Shown here: positions 1-12,312 of the stretch, piece after piece
How the letters are laid out: each line of letters begins with the position of its first letter
Numbering within the stretch: position 1 is the first letter of the stretch
Assembly (NCBI GenBank): GCA_031772625.1
Contig: CM062810.1
Span: 706,216,358 to 706,280,357, forward strand
Length of the DNA stretch: 64,000 nucleotides
Direction: 5' to 3'
Source of the DNA: Pinus tabuliformis
Taxonomy: Eukaryota > Streptophyta > Pinopsida > Pinales > Pinaceae
Notes under the pieces: model-generated
The model's input: only the letters and a program-made list of their open reading frames with translations
Told to the model about the DNA's origin: nothing
Databases searched by the model: none
Translations under genes and position numbers: made by a program

Positions 1-936
1 GGGGATCTCCCTGATATGAAGTCCCAACTAGACCTCACGCCGTTTGGATTAAGATTCCCACTAGTGGGTGGTAATGTTATGCCTTGACTACAAAAAGGCA
101 TAGAGTGAAGTATGGTAACTTTGGGTGAGAGCAAGTGTGTGACCTTGAGGAAAGCTAAGTGTGATGCATGAAGATTCCAACACACAAAGGGAAAAGGAAG
201 TGCATCCGTTAGAAGCCTATAATAGTACGAATCTTGAGAGGAAAACACAAACTTAATGATATCAAAAGCTAAAATGTGGAATACTCCATAAGTTAAAGCG
301 ATGAATTAATACAACATCACGCATTCAACAAGATTAATAAAAATGCAAATGAAATAGTTCATAAGCATAAGAATAAGTTAAATAACATACATTTCAAATA
401 CAACAAGAATAGTCCTACTATATTTACAACATACACATGAAATCATGATGGCTCTGATTTTATTATTATAAGTGAAATTTCCATTCATACATACACCATT
501 GACGAATCACTAGCCCCAATAGTGGAACATTAAAGTGAAGAACATCTACTCCTCCAAAGAAGTATACTCGTTCTATGCCACAGAGAAGCCAAGGCTATTC
601 ACAATAATCCCATCCTCCTTCTAAGCCTAAGCCTAGCTAAAATATTGGCTCCCAAAAGCCCTTTATATGAATTATGAGGTTCTATTTATAACAAGAGGGG
701 GTGACTATTTAACTCCCCTTTGTAACCTCTGGACTACCCTCATGACTCTTCATATTTCAATATTGACACTTGGCATTTCACTTATGGCATAACTACAAAT
801 AATATTACAATTTACACTTGTACCCATATACGAAAAAATAGAGTAGAGACAATAAGATAGCCTAACAAGACAAAACACTATGATTCTTGAGTTTGGGGAA
901 ACTCTAGCTTAAAAACTTCCACTTGATGCTTCTCGG

Positions 937-2494
937 TCACATATTGGTGCAAAGGCCGGTACTATGTGATGACGTCCCCAAACTACATAATGGTGTCTGG
1001 CTAGAAGTAGACTCTTGCCTCCATTGTAGCTGGGTACAATGATTTGGAACAAGTTTCAACCTCCCTATCAAGCAAGAGAAACATTGATCTAATCTGTACA
1101 GGACCAGCAATGTAATTTTGTTCATCTCCAAATCCTCCTTGGTAGAAATCTGTCTCAGTTTCTCTAATTACTCTTCGATCTCCTACCTGACCCAGTGTCT
1201 GTGTTTGGCTTCGGTGAGTGAGCCAATTGATGGGATCCTGTGTGTTTTAACCATCAAATCCAAACTGTTGTATAACCGTACATATGATGCCTGAATACTT
1301 CCAATGAACGAGGTGAGATGCCTATTATTTTGAATCAATGTTCGAACCTTCACTTTCTCCAGCTCTTCCTGTGGCTTCATTTTCTTCCCCAAATTAAGCA
1401 GTTCCCCTTTCTATCACATTATCAATTCATGAACAGATTTGATGGCAGCTTCTATATTCCTGAGAGTTTTGACGAAGTATTTTCTCTAGTGCTACAAGCC
1501 ATGCAAGTGGACAACTACCTTATGTATGGTAATGAGGTCCCCATAGATTTCTCACTTGGTCTCTCCAAGTGCTGATACTTCACTAAGTATTGTTGCTATC
1601 ATTTCCTCCAAGTAGACCTGTGCATAGATTGCGTTCTATGTCACTGTGCAGAGTAACCTATAGGTTTTTTGCCAATTTCTTGTCCTTGGCCATAAAAAAA
1701 TGATTGTTTGACCTTGCTGCACCTAAATTCCAAGTTGGCTTCCGCAATGGCATTTGGATTCTTGTTGGTGTCTACCATTATTGCCCTCTCTCTAGTGAAT
1801 GTAGGTGATGCATGATCATTCAGAAAATTCTTTCTCTGTGCTTGTACAATTCTATTATGTAATTGATTATAACACATATTATACAAATCCATTACCGGAT
1901 CATCATCAAGAGGAACAACATCCCCTTCTTCGATCGGAGCTAACTCTGCTACTAGAGGTGGTGGAGACTTAATGGTGACTTGTGGTGCACTCAGCATCAG
2001 ATCGACATCCTCATTCTACGTCTCCAATTCCAACTCCATATCTACAACTTCAATCAAGTCTTGAATCTGTTGAGCAAGTTCGCAATCCTGCATCTGCTCA
2101 CCGTCCTTGCCTACTACTTGTTGGTTATGTTCTTTCTCTTCAACCTGTATTGGTGTTGTTTCTTTTGCTATGGTACCTTTACTTTCTTCTTCTTCCTTCT
2201 TCTACTTATCTTCTTGTTATTTCCTCCTCAACTATCATTCTTCCTTAGTTTTTTTCTTATTTCTTCAATCTCAATTCTGCTTCATTCAAGCTCTATTTTT
2301 CTCTCTTCCTCTGCTCTACTCTTTGTATCCTCTGCTTCCAATTTTTCTTCTACTGCTAAAGCCGCTTTCATAAGGATTGGATTTGTTTTCACTCTACATC
2401 TTTTTTCTCCCTCTATTATGTCAGCAACCTTTCTCTTTGCCTTATATTGTACCAAATGGTTGGCTTTTTCTACTGTTGTTGGAATTGTTGTCAT
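937..2494 (-). pseudogene. LTR-embedded coiled-coil ORF, left copy (decayed)
   Basis: I do not recognise a named family. On the minus strand a frame begins MTTIPTTVEK (ATG at 2494) and runs, with stops and frameshifts, to a stop at 937. Recognisable blocks in order are a basic stretch, a charged Glu/Lys/Arg-rich stretch that looks coiled coil, a proline segment (SAPQVTIKSPPP), an acidic stretch (PLDDDPVMDLYN), and a C-terminal part with KKMKPQEELEKVKV and SLDLMVKTHRIPS. The same order occurs at 9648-11227 with amino-acid similarity, which is why I treat it as a former gene of roughly 500 residues. It lies inside the LTR, in the same sense as the gag-like frame of the interior. Function is unknown; a structural or nucleic-acid-binding role is only inferred from charge and predicted helix. 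Confidence 0.5.
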
Positions 2495-2956
2495 GTTAGT
2501 ATTGAATCCTTTTCTATAAACAATTGAATGTCCACATATATCGGCAAGTTGACTAGTGCTTGCTCAACTGCTTTCATAGTATTGCTTTAACTGATCTCTT
2601 TTCAAGTAGCTCCCTTTGGTGCCATGGTAACAGTAACTAGCATAGAGAGGTTTTCAACAACTATGGTACCTGTGGGACTGGAAAGACACTCATGGAAAGA
2701 AAACATCAGTCTTTAGAAAATCTACTTACAAGGCATGATCAAGCAGAAAGATAGGCATATCATGAGAGAGATTACACAATTTTCAACAAAAGGAGGGATT
2801 GGCTACGTGTGGGAACTACACAATGTGGGAATTGCACACTATACATTCCCAGTAGCCAGGGGTGAAGCTTGTGGCTTGAGACTACACAATGTGAAATTAA
2901 GCCTCGACAATGGCCTGGGGGAGACTACGCATTTTGCAGTCTCAGTGGCCAAGAAA

Positions 2957-4340
2957 GCAAGTTGAGCCCTGGAACCGTGCAATTTGTAGTTGGGCCATCC
3001 TGTACTATGCACTACATATTTCTAGAGGCCAAGCTCTCGGCTTGAGACTTAGGTTTGCTTAGGGCCCAACTGGACAAAGTGAAAACCAACCAAGGAAAGT
3101 GCGGACCTGCACAAGGGAGGTGTAGAAAATGAGAAAATATGAGAGATAGTGTGAGCTTGTGTGTAGATTAGACTAATTATGAATGATTCATGATAGATCA
3201 AGTGCAGAAACTGAGTAAACAACAAGAAGATCAAATTAGTGAGAGTCGTTGTAACGATGACCATCAGTGCAAAAACAAATAAATCGATGCGACACATGTG
3301 AAAGGAAAAGGATAACTTTAAACAACACTTCTACAAGCTAAAATAATTTGAAGCGCTAGTAATTGCAAAGAGAAACAAGAGGAACAACACTCACACAAGA
3401 AAAATGACAAAAAGTGACAAAAGGCGATAACAACAAGAGTCACCTTGAAAGTCGATGACGACCTAACCGAAGGTCCCTTGAGCCCCTTGGGAATGCTACA
3501 GATCCAAGATCGAGTGTCAAAATGATCTATAGAGGCATCGATTAAGTAGGTTTGACAAAATTAAGGTTGATGATGCACATGTGTAAAATGAAGGAAAAAG
3601 TGACATCGGTGGGAGTTTGTAAGAATAACAAGTGTGCCTCCTTCAAGAAACTAAAAATAGATCCCTATTTTCTAGGGATGCTTTTATATTGTTTAGATGT
3701 CCTACTTTTTTGGAAAACTATCGGGAGGGATTTCCCAATTCTAGGGAACTATGAAACTTTCTAACCTAGTGTATTGTGCATTTTTTGAGCTCAAGGCATA
3801 CTTATAATCAGAAGTTTGCAATTCCAATCATCAAGGTTACTTTCCCTCAAGGATATTACAGTTTCTAGAGGTAGGCCCAGAACTACTGGAAGACCAAGTT
3901 AGTGGGTTATCTTGTGACTTAGAAATATCAACTACATGTAAAAAATGAGAAAACACAAGCACAACGTAAAAATATAAGTCTCACTCAAATTAGAAGTACT
4001 TGACAACAGTGCAAGATGAGCTCCTGTGGATAGGAAGAAATGCTCCAAAATCAAATCGTAGGAAACAATTTGGAGGGTGGTTATAACATATATAACATTG
4101 GCAACACAGTAGTTGAACTCCAACTCTCTATATGGATCTTGTCTCATGAAAAATAGGTCTAACCCTTCTCAAAGTATTGTTCAGTTCATTGGTTATCACA
4201 ACTCCTTCACTGACAGCACAGATACCAATCCAACTCAAACTAAGTTTTTTTGATTGTGGATGACAATTATATAAATGTACAAGTAGAAGAGATTGTCAGA
4301 GTCTTAGTTTTCATATTTGGTGTTGCTCTACTGCTAGCAG
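2957..4340. repeat. Tandem duplication in left LTR, unit 1
   Basis: This unit begins GCAAGTTGAGCCCTGGAAC and matches 4341-5759 over its whole length in the same order, including the blocks at 3120-3290 against 4510-4660 and 3550-3720 against 4847-5010. The right LTR carries a single copy (11645-12248, then 14611-15212), so the duplication is specific to the left LTR. Confidence 0.8.
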
Positions 4341-5759
4341 GCAAGCTGAGCCCTGGAACCGTGCAATGCGTAGTTGGGCAATCCTGTACTACGCACTACA
4401 TAGTTCTAGAGGCCAAGTTCTCAGCTTGAGCCTTAGGATTGCATAGCGCCCAGCTATACAAAGTGAAAATCGACAAAGAAAAGTGTAGATCTGTGCAAGG
4501 GAAGTGTAGAAAATGAGCAGATCTGAGAGATAGTGTGACCTTGTGTGAAAATCTGACTAAGTATGAATGATTCATGATAGATCGGGTGTACAAACTGAGT
4601 AAATGGGAAGAAAATAAAATTAGTGAGAGTCGTCGTAACGATGAACATCAGTGCAAAAACAAAGAGAAACAAGAGAAACAATGCTCACACAAGAAAAATG
4701 ACAAAAAGCGACAAAAGGAAATAAAAACGAAACTCACCTGGAAAAGCGATGATGACCTAACCGAAGGTTCCTTGAGCCCCTTGGGAGTGCTACAGACTGA
4801 AGATCGGTTTTGAAAATGAGTTATAGAGGCAACAATTAACTATATTTGACCAGATTAAGGTTGATGACGCACATGCGTAAAATCAAGACTAAAGTGACAT
4901 CGGTGGGAGTTTGTAAAAATAGCAAGTGTGCCTCCTTCAGGAAACTAAAATAGATCCCTATTTTCTAGGGATGCTTTTATATTGTTTAGATGTTCTGCTT
5001 TTTTGGAAAACTGGCCATGCACACTGTTGGGAGGTATTTCCCAATTTTAGGGAACTAAGCAACTTTCTAACTTAGTGCATTGTGCATTTTTTTAGCTCAA
5101 GGGATACATTGTGAAATTTATCGGCTTAGTGCTGGGATTCCTTCCATGAATACAAATTTTTCGAGCTCAAGGCATACTTTCAGTCAGAAGTGTGAAATTC
5201 CAATCATTACTTAGGTTACTTTCCCTCAAGGATTGTGCAGTTTCTAGAGGTAGGCCCAGAACTACTGTAAGACCAAGTTATTAGGTTATCTTGTAACTTA
5301 GAAAGATCAACTGCATGTAAAAAATGATTAAACACAAGCACAACTGAAACATATAAGTCTCACTCAAATCAAGAGTACATGATAACTATGCAAGATGAGC
5401 TCCCATGGATAGGAAGAAAGGCTCCAAAATCAAAGCATAGGAAAAATTTTGGAGGGTGGTTGTAGAAGATATAACATTGGCAACACAGTAGTAGAACTCC
5501 AACTCTCTGTATGGATCTTGTCTCATGAAAAACAGGTCTAACTCTTCCGGAAGTATTGTTCAGTTCATTGATTATCAGAACTCCTTCACTTAGTTTGAGT
5601 TAACGATATAGTCCCTACCATTCTCTTCAATGACAGAACATATACCAAGCCAAGTCACACCAAGTTCTTTTAATTATGGATGACGACTATATAAATGTAC
5701 AACTATAAGAGATTGCCAAAGTCTTATTTTTCATCTTTGGTGTTGCTCTGCTGCCAGCA
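4341..5759. repeat. Tandem duplication in left LTR, unit 2
   Basis: Second copy of the 1.4-kb unit, beginning GCAAGCTGAGCCCTGGAAC. Units 1 and 2 end in the same motif (TGCTAGCA and TGCCAGCA). Relative to unit 1 it lacks about 80 bp around 3290-3370 and has extra sequence near 5105-5165 and 5590-5635. No gene is seen in it. Confidence 0.8.
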
Positions 5760-5885
5760 TGAGTTGATAGTACCCCGACAGAGTCACTTCAGGAACACAA
5801 GCATTTCTCTTCTGCTAGCGAGCGTGGACAATACCCCAGCGGAGTTGCTTGCTTCACCTCTCTGCGTAGGAAGCATTTTTCTTCT

Positions 5886-6450
5886 TTCACCCTTTATTTC
5901 ATCTTTCATTTTTTTTCATTTTTTATTTTTTCAAAGAACTATGCATAGGCACTTATTTATTTCATGGGGGCGAAATAGGGATCCTGACTTATTGAGAAAA
6001 GAAGAGGTTATCCCTTCAGAGAAGGATATTTATATACACGTTTGACATACTTGTTAAGGTTTTCCTCCCCTCCTCACTCTACTTGACTTAATTTTCAATG
6101 ATTAACATAAAATAGAAGGCTAATTAGAGTAGGAGGTACTAGTTAAAAGTGCAAGCATCATGATTTCATTGTGACTTTCTCTTAAAGGAACATATTTTCC
6201 ATTAGAGTATCATTGAATAAAAAAAACACAAGATTCACATAAACAAAGGCAATTAATAGATAACCAAGCATTGATAGCACTACAAATTCCTCTTGAAATT
6301 CACCTTGCTTTCTTTAGAAACCAAACATGGTCTCATGAGGAAGCTACCCAATCACTGAAAATAAAATACGCAGAAGGAAATAAGAAGAGTGGAAAGTGAA
6401 AGAAAGAAAATCAAAGAAACAAACAAGAAAATCAAACAACTACTCCTATT
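5886..6450. other. Interior of element A, 3' part, no gene seen
   Basis: Between the left LTR and the snapback I see T-rich sequence (5877-5935) followed by A-rich sequence (6200-6440). No reading frame here resembles a known retrotransposon domain. Confidence 0.4.
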
Positions 6451-6643
6451 TTCTGAGTTAGTAACCAGAGAACCCATAGTAATACCCATATTCTGTCAAT
6501 GTTTAAAATCCCAACAGGGATCCATCATCAGGACTATTTTTTATTTTTTATTTTTTTTTGAAACATTGACAGAGTATGGGTATTACTGTGGGTTCTTTGG
6601 TTACTAACTCAAAAAATATAAACCACAGATGTCTAAAATCGAG
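6451..6643. mobile_element. 193-bp snapback insertion with 13-bp flanking repeats
   Basis: Two 56-bp arms (6449-6504 and 6561-6616) are inverted complements at 52 of 56 positions, separated by a T-rich 56-nt loop. The block is bounded by the identical 13-bp sequence AACTACTCCTATT at 6438-6450 and 6644-6656. This reads as an insertion with a target duplication. The duplication is longer than most MITE superfamilies make, and about 27 bp lie between the right arm and the right repeat, so the class is open. Confidence 0.7.
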
Positions 6644-6770
6644 AACTACTCCTATTCCTAACCTAACAATGAATAGGCCATAATCATATGAAGTGATACT
6701 TCCAAAGAAACCACTGGCACATTGGTTGGCCTATGTGATCGAGGGAATGTACGTCAAGAAAGATATACAA

Positions 6771-8600
6771 TCATAATAGCAAACAATAAATATAAGACAA
6801 TACAAACCAAAACTTTCGAAGTTTGAATAAACACGTAGAAAGGTGAAAACAAAAAGTGCATGAAAAGCACTTTGTTGATCTACCATGGTGTTTGAACACA
6901 CTGCGAGTCAAAGACATGCATGCAAAAAGTTTTGAAGTGCGAAGACAATCAAACATGAAGAAAGAAGAATTTTTTTGTTTTGCAATAGCGCTCGCCACGT
7001 ATGACTCTTGCACTGACTGAGTGATAGGATCATGCAATGCATATGGGGATCCAAAAATTGTAAGGCAAAGTAATTTTCAATATGGGCGATAGAGTGATGA
7101 GGAGCCTCAAAATATTCAACACTATTTTGATCATAAGTGGAACTAACCTCAAGACTACAAGAACTTGACATAACCATCAGCTTGAGTTGATGTGCCTCAA
7201 CAACTTTGGGAAGTTCCAACTCATCGTAAGGTTGATCATCACAGATCGGTGGCTAGGAAAGATCAAGAACACAAAAATTAGAATCATGACCAAATGAATC
7301 AATGAAAGGGTCATGACAGCCACAATAAAAAAGTTTAATATCATAAACAGAGGCATCCTCATGATCTAATGAATCTCAAAGAGGGGAATATAAAAAATGA
7401 TATATTTAACTCTATAATCTTTCATGAGGATGAGATGAGAGATTTGGAAGATCAAGAGTAGAAGATTCATCCTCTCCATATCTGGATGAAAAACTAACAT
7501 CACACGTGTTCTGTGAATGATTGAGAGTACTAACATGATCAAAAACTAAATTTTCACAAGATTCAACAAGAATGATAGAATCATGGAAAATTTCTGGATG
7601 ATGAAGGAGAGGTGCGGAATAAAGACAATCATCCTTCATTGCAGATTCTTGGGTAGCTATGGACTCCCTCACATAATCATCGTGAATGATGTCGCAAGTT
7701 AGATTCTCAACAAAAAATCCATCTAACACATGATCCTCATGAACATCACAGGATAGATTTGAAATAGGTGAACACAAAAACACGCAATTTGGAGCATCAG
7801 AGGGACCAAGGGATGGAGGACAAGGAGATCATGCTTCATTGTAACCATTAGATTCAGAGCCCAAACTTGCGCTGAAATTTTGAGTATGTGGGGTGGGAGA
7901 AGATGCTGATAGATCAAGAAATGAATTCTCAATATCTTCCACCTCAACATGCGTAGCCAGAGTTGTTTGATGAAAAGGGGACAGAGGGACACTTGGAACA
8001 AAAACCTTGTTCGTCACAAATTTAGAAGCTCTAACACCAAGGTATGTTGGGAGCGGTTTGAAGGATTCAAGCTCGTAAAGATTTTCTGAAATGTGAACAA
8101 GATATTTAAATCTCCCTGACAAGACAGACCAATCAACTTCATATTTAGGAAATTAAAAACAAAAATGCATGAAACGATTGTGAAAATGATGCAGTGATTC
8201 ATTAAGTGATTTTCACAGTTGTAGAATTTTTGTCCATTGGCGTTTACTATCATACATATCAAAAATGCGAAATAGTTTTGTGACAATATGTTTGAAAGAG
8301 TGTTTGGAGGCATCAAGAAATGTGTGATATCATTCCCTTATGCACTCTTTGAACATGAGAATGAAAAACCTACAACCAACATCCTCATAGTGGATGTTAT
8401 GTTATGTGCATAATTCAAGAAAATGAGCAGTATTCTTAAATAAGGTTGTTTCACTCTTGCCATCGAATTTTAGAGTTGAAAAGTCATCTATGATACTCGC
8501 TGGCACTTGCAGACTCTTGTTTTTAGAAAAACATGTCGGGATTATGATTTTTGAAGAAGTTATTAGATGAGTGCAGAAATTCAAAATATACTTAAAGGGC
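6771..8600 (-). pseudogene. Gag-like frame of element A (decayed)
   Basis: On the minus strand, one frame runs from about 8122 to 6908 through several stops (pieces 7829-8122, 7412-7783 and 6908-7219 share the frame) and continues to 6771 after a shift. The 5' part (8600-8130), read across shifts, has the layout of an LTR-retrotransposon capsid: FDGKSETTLF and HFLELCT, then NESLHHFHNRFM-like and SGRFKYLVHISENL segments. The middle is Ser/His/Asp-rich (SFSSRYGEDESSTLDL). I find no protease, RT or integrase motifs anywhere in 5886-8636. The element therefore looks non-autonomous and gag-only, although loss of pol by deletion would look the same. The capsid assignment rests on order and length, not on an invariant motif. 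Confidence 0.45.
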
Positions 8601-8615
8601 TCAGTTTTTCATTTT

Positions 8616-8636
8616 CCCTCCTTCTAGCGCCAGAAA
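8616..8636 (-). promoter_or_regulatory. Putative primer-binding site of element A
   Basis: On the minus strand the LTR end is followed after four bases by TGGCGCTAGAAGGAGGG. The leading TGGCGC is the usual start of plant PBS sequences (complement of a tRNA CCA end). The rest does not match tRNA-Asp or initiator Met and I could not assign the tRNA. It fixes the interior side of the right LTR at 8637. Confidence 0.5.
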
Positions 8637-9647
8637 TGTGGACAGTGTTGGACCCACCAACATTAACGGGGTCTCCCCGATATGAAGTCCAAACTAGACC
8701 TCACATCATTTGGAGTAGGAGTCCCAATAGTGGGTGATAATTTTATGGCTTGACTACGAAAACACACAGAGTGAAGTATGCTAACTTTGGGTGAGAGAAA
8801 GTTTATGACCTTGCAAAATGCCAAGTGCAATGCATGAAGGTTCCAATACACGAAGGGAAAAGGAAGTGAACCCTTTGGAATCCTATAATAGTATGTAGCT
8901 TGAAAGGAGCACATGAGAGTAATGACATCACAAGGTAAGATGTGGAATAGTCCAGAAGTTCAAGTGATGAATTAATACAATAATAGGCATTAACCTAGAT
9001 TCATAGAAATGAAAACGAAATAGTTCATAAGCATAAGCGTAATTTAAATAACATACATTGCAAATACAACAAGAATGGTCCTACTATATTTACAACATAT
9101 GCATGAAATCATGATGGATCTAATTTTATTACTATAAGTGAAAGTTCCAATCATGCATACACCATTGACAGACCACTAGCCCTAATAGTGGAACATTAAA
9201 GTTCAGAACACCTACTCCTCCAAAGAAGTATACTAGCTCTATGCCATAGAGAAGCCAAGGCCCTTCACAATACTCCCAATCTCCTTATAAGCCTAAGCCT
9301 AGATAAAAGCTTGGATCCCAAAAACCCCTTTACATGAGTTATGATGTTCTATTTACAACAAGAGCGGGTGAGTCTTCAACTCCCCTTTGTGACCTTTTGA
9401 CTACCCTCATGACAGTGCAACTTCTTTACAAAATGACTCATTACATTACATCATGACTCTTCATATTCCAATATTGACACTTGGAATTTCGCTTACAACA
9501 TAGTTACAAATAATATTACAATTTACACTTGTACCAATATAAGACAAAATAGGGTAGAGACAACTTGAGAGGCTAACAATACAAGACATTATGATGCTTG
9601 AGTCTGGGAAAACTCTAGCTTAGAAACTTCCACTTGATGCTTCTCAG

Positions 9648-11227
9648 TCACATATTGGTGCCAAGGTCGGTACTATCTGATGACGTCCCCAAACTACGTA
9701 ATGGTGTCTGGATGGAAGCAGAATCATGCCTTCATTGCATCCGGGTACAATGATTCGGAATAAGTTTCAACCTCCCTCCCGAGCAAGAGCAATATTGTTC
9801 TAATATGGACAGGACTAGTGATGCAATTTTGCTCATCTCCAAATCCTCCTTGGTGGAAATATTTCTTAGATGCTCCAAGTACTCTTCGATATGCTAACCA
9901 AACTGGTGTCTGCATTTGGCTTTGGTGAGTGAGCCAACTGATGGGATCCTATGTGTTTTAAGCATCAAATCCAAACTATTGTATAACCATACATATGAGG
10001 CCTTAATACTTCTAATGAACGAAGTGAGCTACCTGCTGTTCTAAATCGACATTTAAACCTTTTCTTTCTCCAGCTCTTCATGTGGCTTCATTTTCTTCCC
10101 CAAGTTAAGCGGTTCCCCTTTGCATCGCATTATCCATTCATGAACGCATGCGATGGAAGTGTCTATATTCCTGAGAGTTTTAATGAAGTCATTGCTTTGG
10201 TGCTACAAGCCATGCAAGCGGACAACTACCTTATGTACGTAATGAGCTCCTCATAGAGGTCTCCCATGGTCTCTCCAAGTATCAATACTTCACCAAGTAT
10301 TGCTTCTGTCATTTCCTCCAAGTAAACCTGTGCAGAGATTGCATTATGTGCCGCTGCACGAAGCTATTCTTTCTCCTGCTGGACAGCCTGTAAGTTTTGT
10401 GCCAATTGCTTGTCCTTGGTTGTCAAATAATGAGTGTTTGACCTTGCCGCATCTGCAAAGGCCAAGTTGGCTTCGGTAATGTCATTTGGATTCTTGTTGT
10501 TGTCTGCCACTATCACCCTCTCTTTAGTAAATGCAAGTGATGCATGATTATCCGGAAAATTCTTTCTCGGTGCCTTCACAATTCTCTTATGGAATTCATC
10601 ATAAGACAAATTGTACAAGTCCAATACCAGATCATCATCAAGAGGAACAACATACCCTTCTTCACTTGGAGCTAACTCTACTGGTATAGGTGGTGGAGGC
10701 TTAATGGTGACCTGTGGTGCACTCGGCATCAAGTCTACATCCTCATTCTGCGGCTCCAATTGCAACTCCATATCTACAACTTCATTTAAGTCTTCAATCT
10801 CCTTAGAAATATTGTGACACTGCATCTGTTCACCGTCCTCCCCTGTCGCTGGCTATTTTCGTTCTTGCTCTTTAACCTGCATTAGAACTTTTTCTTCTGT
10901 TACGTAATATTACATTTCTTCTTCTTCCTACTTCTTCTTCTCTTCTTGTCATTTCCTCCTTAGCTCCCGCTTTTCCTTCAATTCTTGTTCTGCTTACTTC
11001 AATCTCAGTATTGCATCCAGCAAGCTATGCTTTTCTCTCTTCCTCTGCTCTTCTCTCTGTATCCTCTACTTCCTCTTTGCTTCTACTGCTAAAGGTGCTT
11101 TCATAAGGATTGGATTCACTTTCACTCTACATATTTTTTCTCCCTATACTCTGTCAGCAACCCTTCTCTTCCCCTTATCTTGCACTGGATTTTTCCCTTC
11201 TGCTACTATTGTTGGAATTGTTGCCAT
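9648..11227 (-). pseudogene. LTR-embedded coiled-coil ORF, right copy (decayed)
   Basis: Counterpart of the frame at 937-2494. On the minus strand it starts MATIPTIVAEGKNPVQDKGK (ATG at 11227), passes a Glu/Lys/Arg-rich stretch with several stops, and has an intact 153-codon piece (10364-10825) holding SAPQVTIKPPPP, PLDDDLVLDLYNLSYDEFHK and QLAQNLQAVQQEKE. It then continues in shifted frames through SFIRSIKASYVWLYNSLDLM to a stop at 9648. The two copies differ at scattered codons but keep the same order of segments. A coiled coil is likely around the Glu/Lys region; no catalytic motif is visible. Function unknown. Confidence 0.5.
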
Positions 11228-12244
11228 GTTAGTGTTGATTCCATTTCTATAAACAGTTGAGTGTCCACATATATTCACAATTTAATTAATGATTTCTCAA
11301 CGTCTTCCCCAGTACTATTTTCAGTGGTCTATTTTGAAGTAGTTCCCTTCGTTGCCATGGTAACATTGATCGCTAGAGAGTAATGCTCAACAACTGTGGT
11401 ACCTATGGGACAAGAATGACACTCATAGAAATAAAACATTAGTCTTTAGCAAATATAATTTCAAGGCATGATCAAGCAACAAACTGGGCATCTCATGAGA
11501 GGGACTTGCTACCTATGGGAACTACACGATGTGTAGTCCCAACAGCTAGGGATGAAGCTTGTTGCTTGAGCCTGTGCAATGCATTGTTCATCCTGGGCAG
11601 TGGTCTCGGAGACACTGCATATTGCGCAATCTCAATGGCCACGGAAGCAGGTTGAGCCCTGGAACTGTGTAATGTAGAGTTGGGCAAGCCTGTACTGCAC
11701 ACTGCACAGTTCGAGAGGCCAAGCTCCCAGCTTGAGCCTTAGGATTGTGCAGTACCTAGTTGGTGAGAGTGAAAACTATATAAGGGAAGTGTATATCTAC
11801 CCAAGGGAAGTGTGGAAAACAAGAAGATCTGAGAGGCAGTGTGAGCTTGAGTGTAGATTTGACTAAGATGAATGAATCATGATAGATCAAGTGCAGAAAC
11901 TGAATAAATGAGAAGAAAATCAAATTGGTGAGGAGATTCGCCGCAACGATGACGACCAGTGCAAAAAAAAAAACGATGCGACACTTGTGAAAGGAAAACA
12001 ATAACTTGAAACAACACTTCTGCAAGGTAAAACAAGCTGTAATTCTAGTAATCACAAAGAGAAACAACACTCACACAAGAAAAATGACAAAGCGACAAAA
12101 GGTGATAAAAGAGAAACTCAGACAGTAAAGTGACGATGACCGCACCAAAGGTTCCTTGATCTCCCCGAGAATGCTAAAGATTTAAGATCGAGTACGAAAA
12201 TGAGATCTAGAGGCATCGATTAACTAGATTTGAGAAAATTAAAG
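11228..12244. other. Upstream part of element A LTR, no gene
   Basis: This matches 2495-3550 of the left LTR. It carries recurring short motifs of the form ACTGCACA, TGTGCAAT and ATTGCGCAAT spaced tens of bases apart (11523-11740), as do 2810-3010 and 14820-15000. No reading frame is supported. Confidence 0.5.
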
Positions 12245-12312
12245 TTTAATCTAGTTACCGATCAAACAAGAAAATTATTGATTACCCTTTTTTTGAGGCA
12301 ACAAAAAATTAA

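Larger units (their letters stand above)
1..5885 (-). mobile_element. Element A, left long LTR (partial)
   Basis: This long block is repeated at 8637-15212, for example 1-30 against 8669-8700 and 2690-3060 against 11430-11750. The interior between the copies encodes a gag-like frame on the minus strand, so I read the two blocks as the LTRs of a minus-strand element. The copy begins outside the window. Its inner end is uncertain: a pyrimidine-rich tract at 5880-5900 (purine-rich on the minus strand) follows a CA at 5884 and could be the polypurine tract. At over 5 kb, enlarged by an internal tandem duplication, this is very long for an LTR. Confidence 0.55.

Noticed and set aside
1980-2519. 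179-codon plus-strand frame rich in Phe and Leu, membrane-like
   Set aside because: It is the complement of the Glu/Lys-rich coiled-coil frame at 937-2494, which reads as Phe/Leu/Ser on the other strand.
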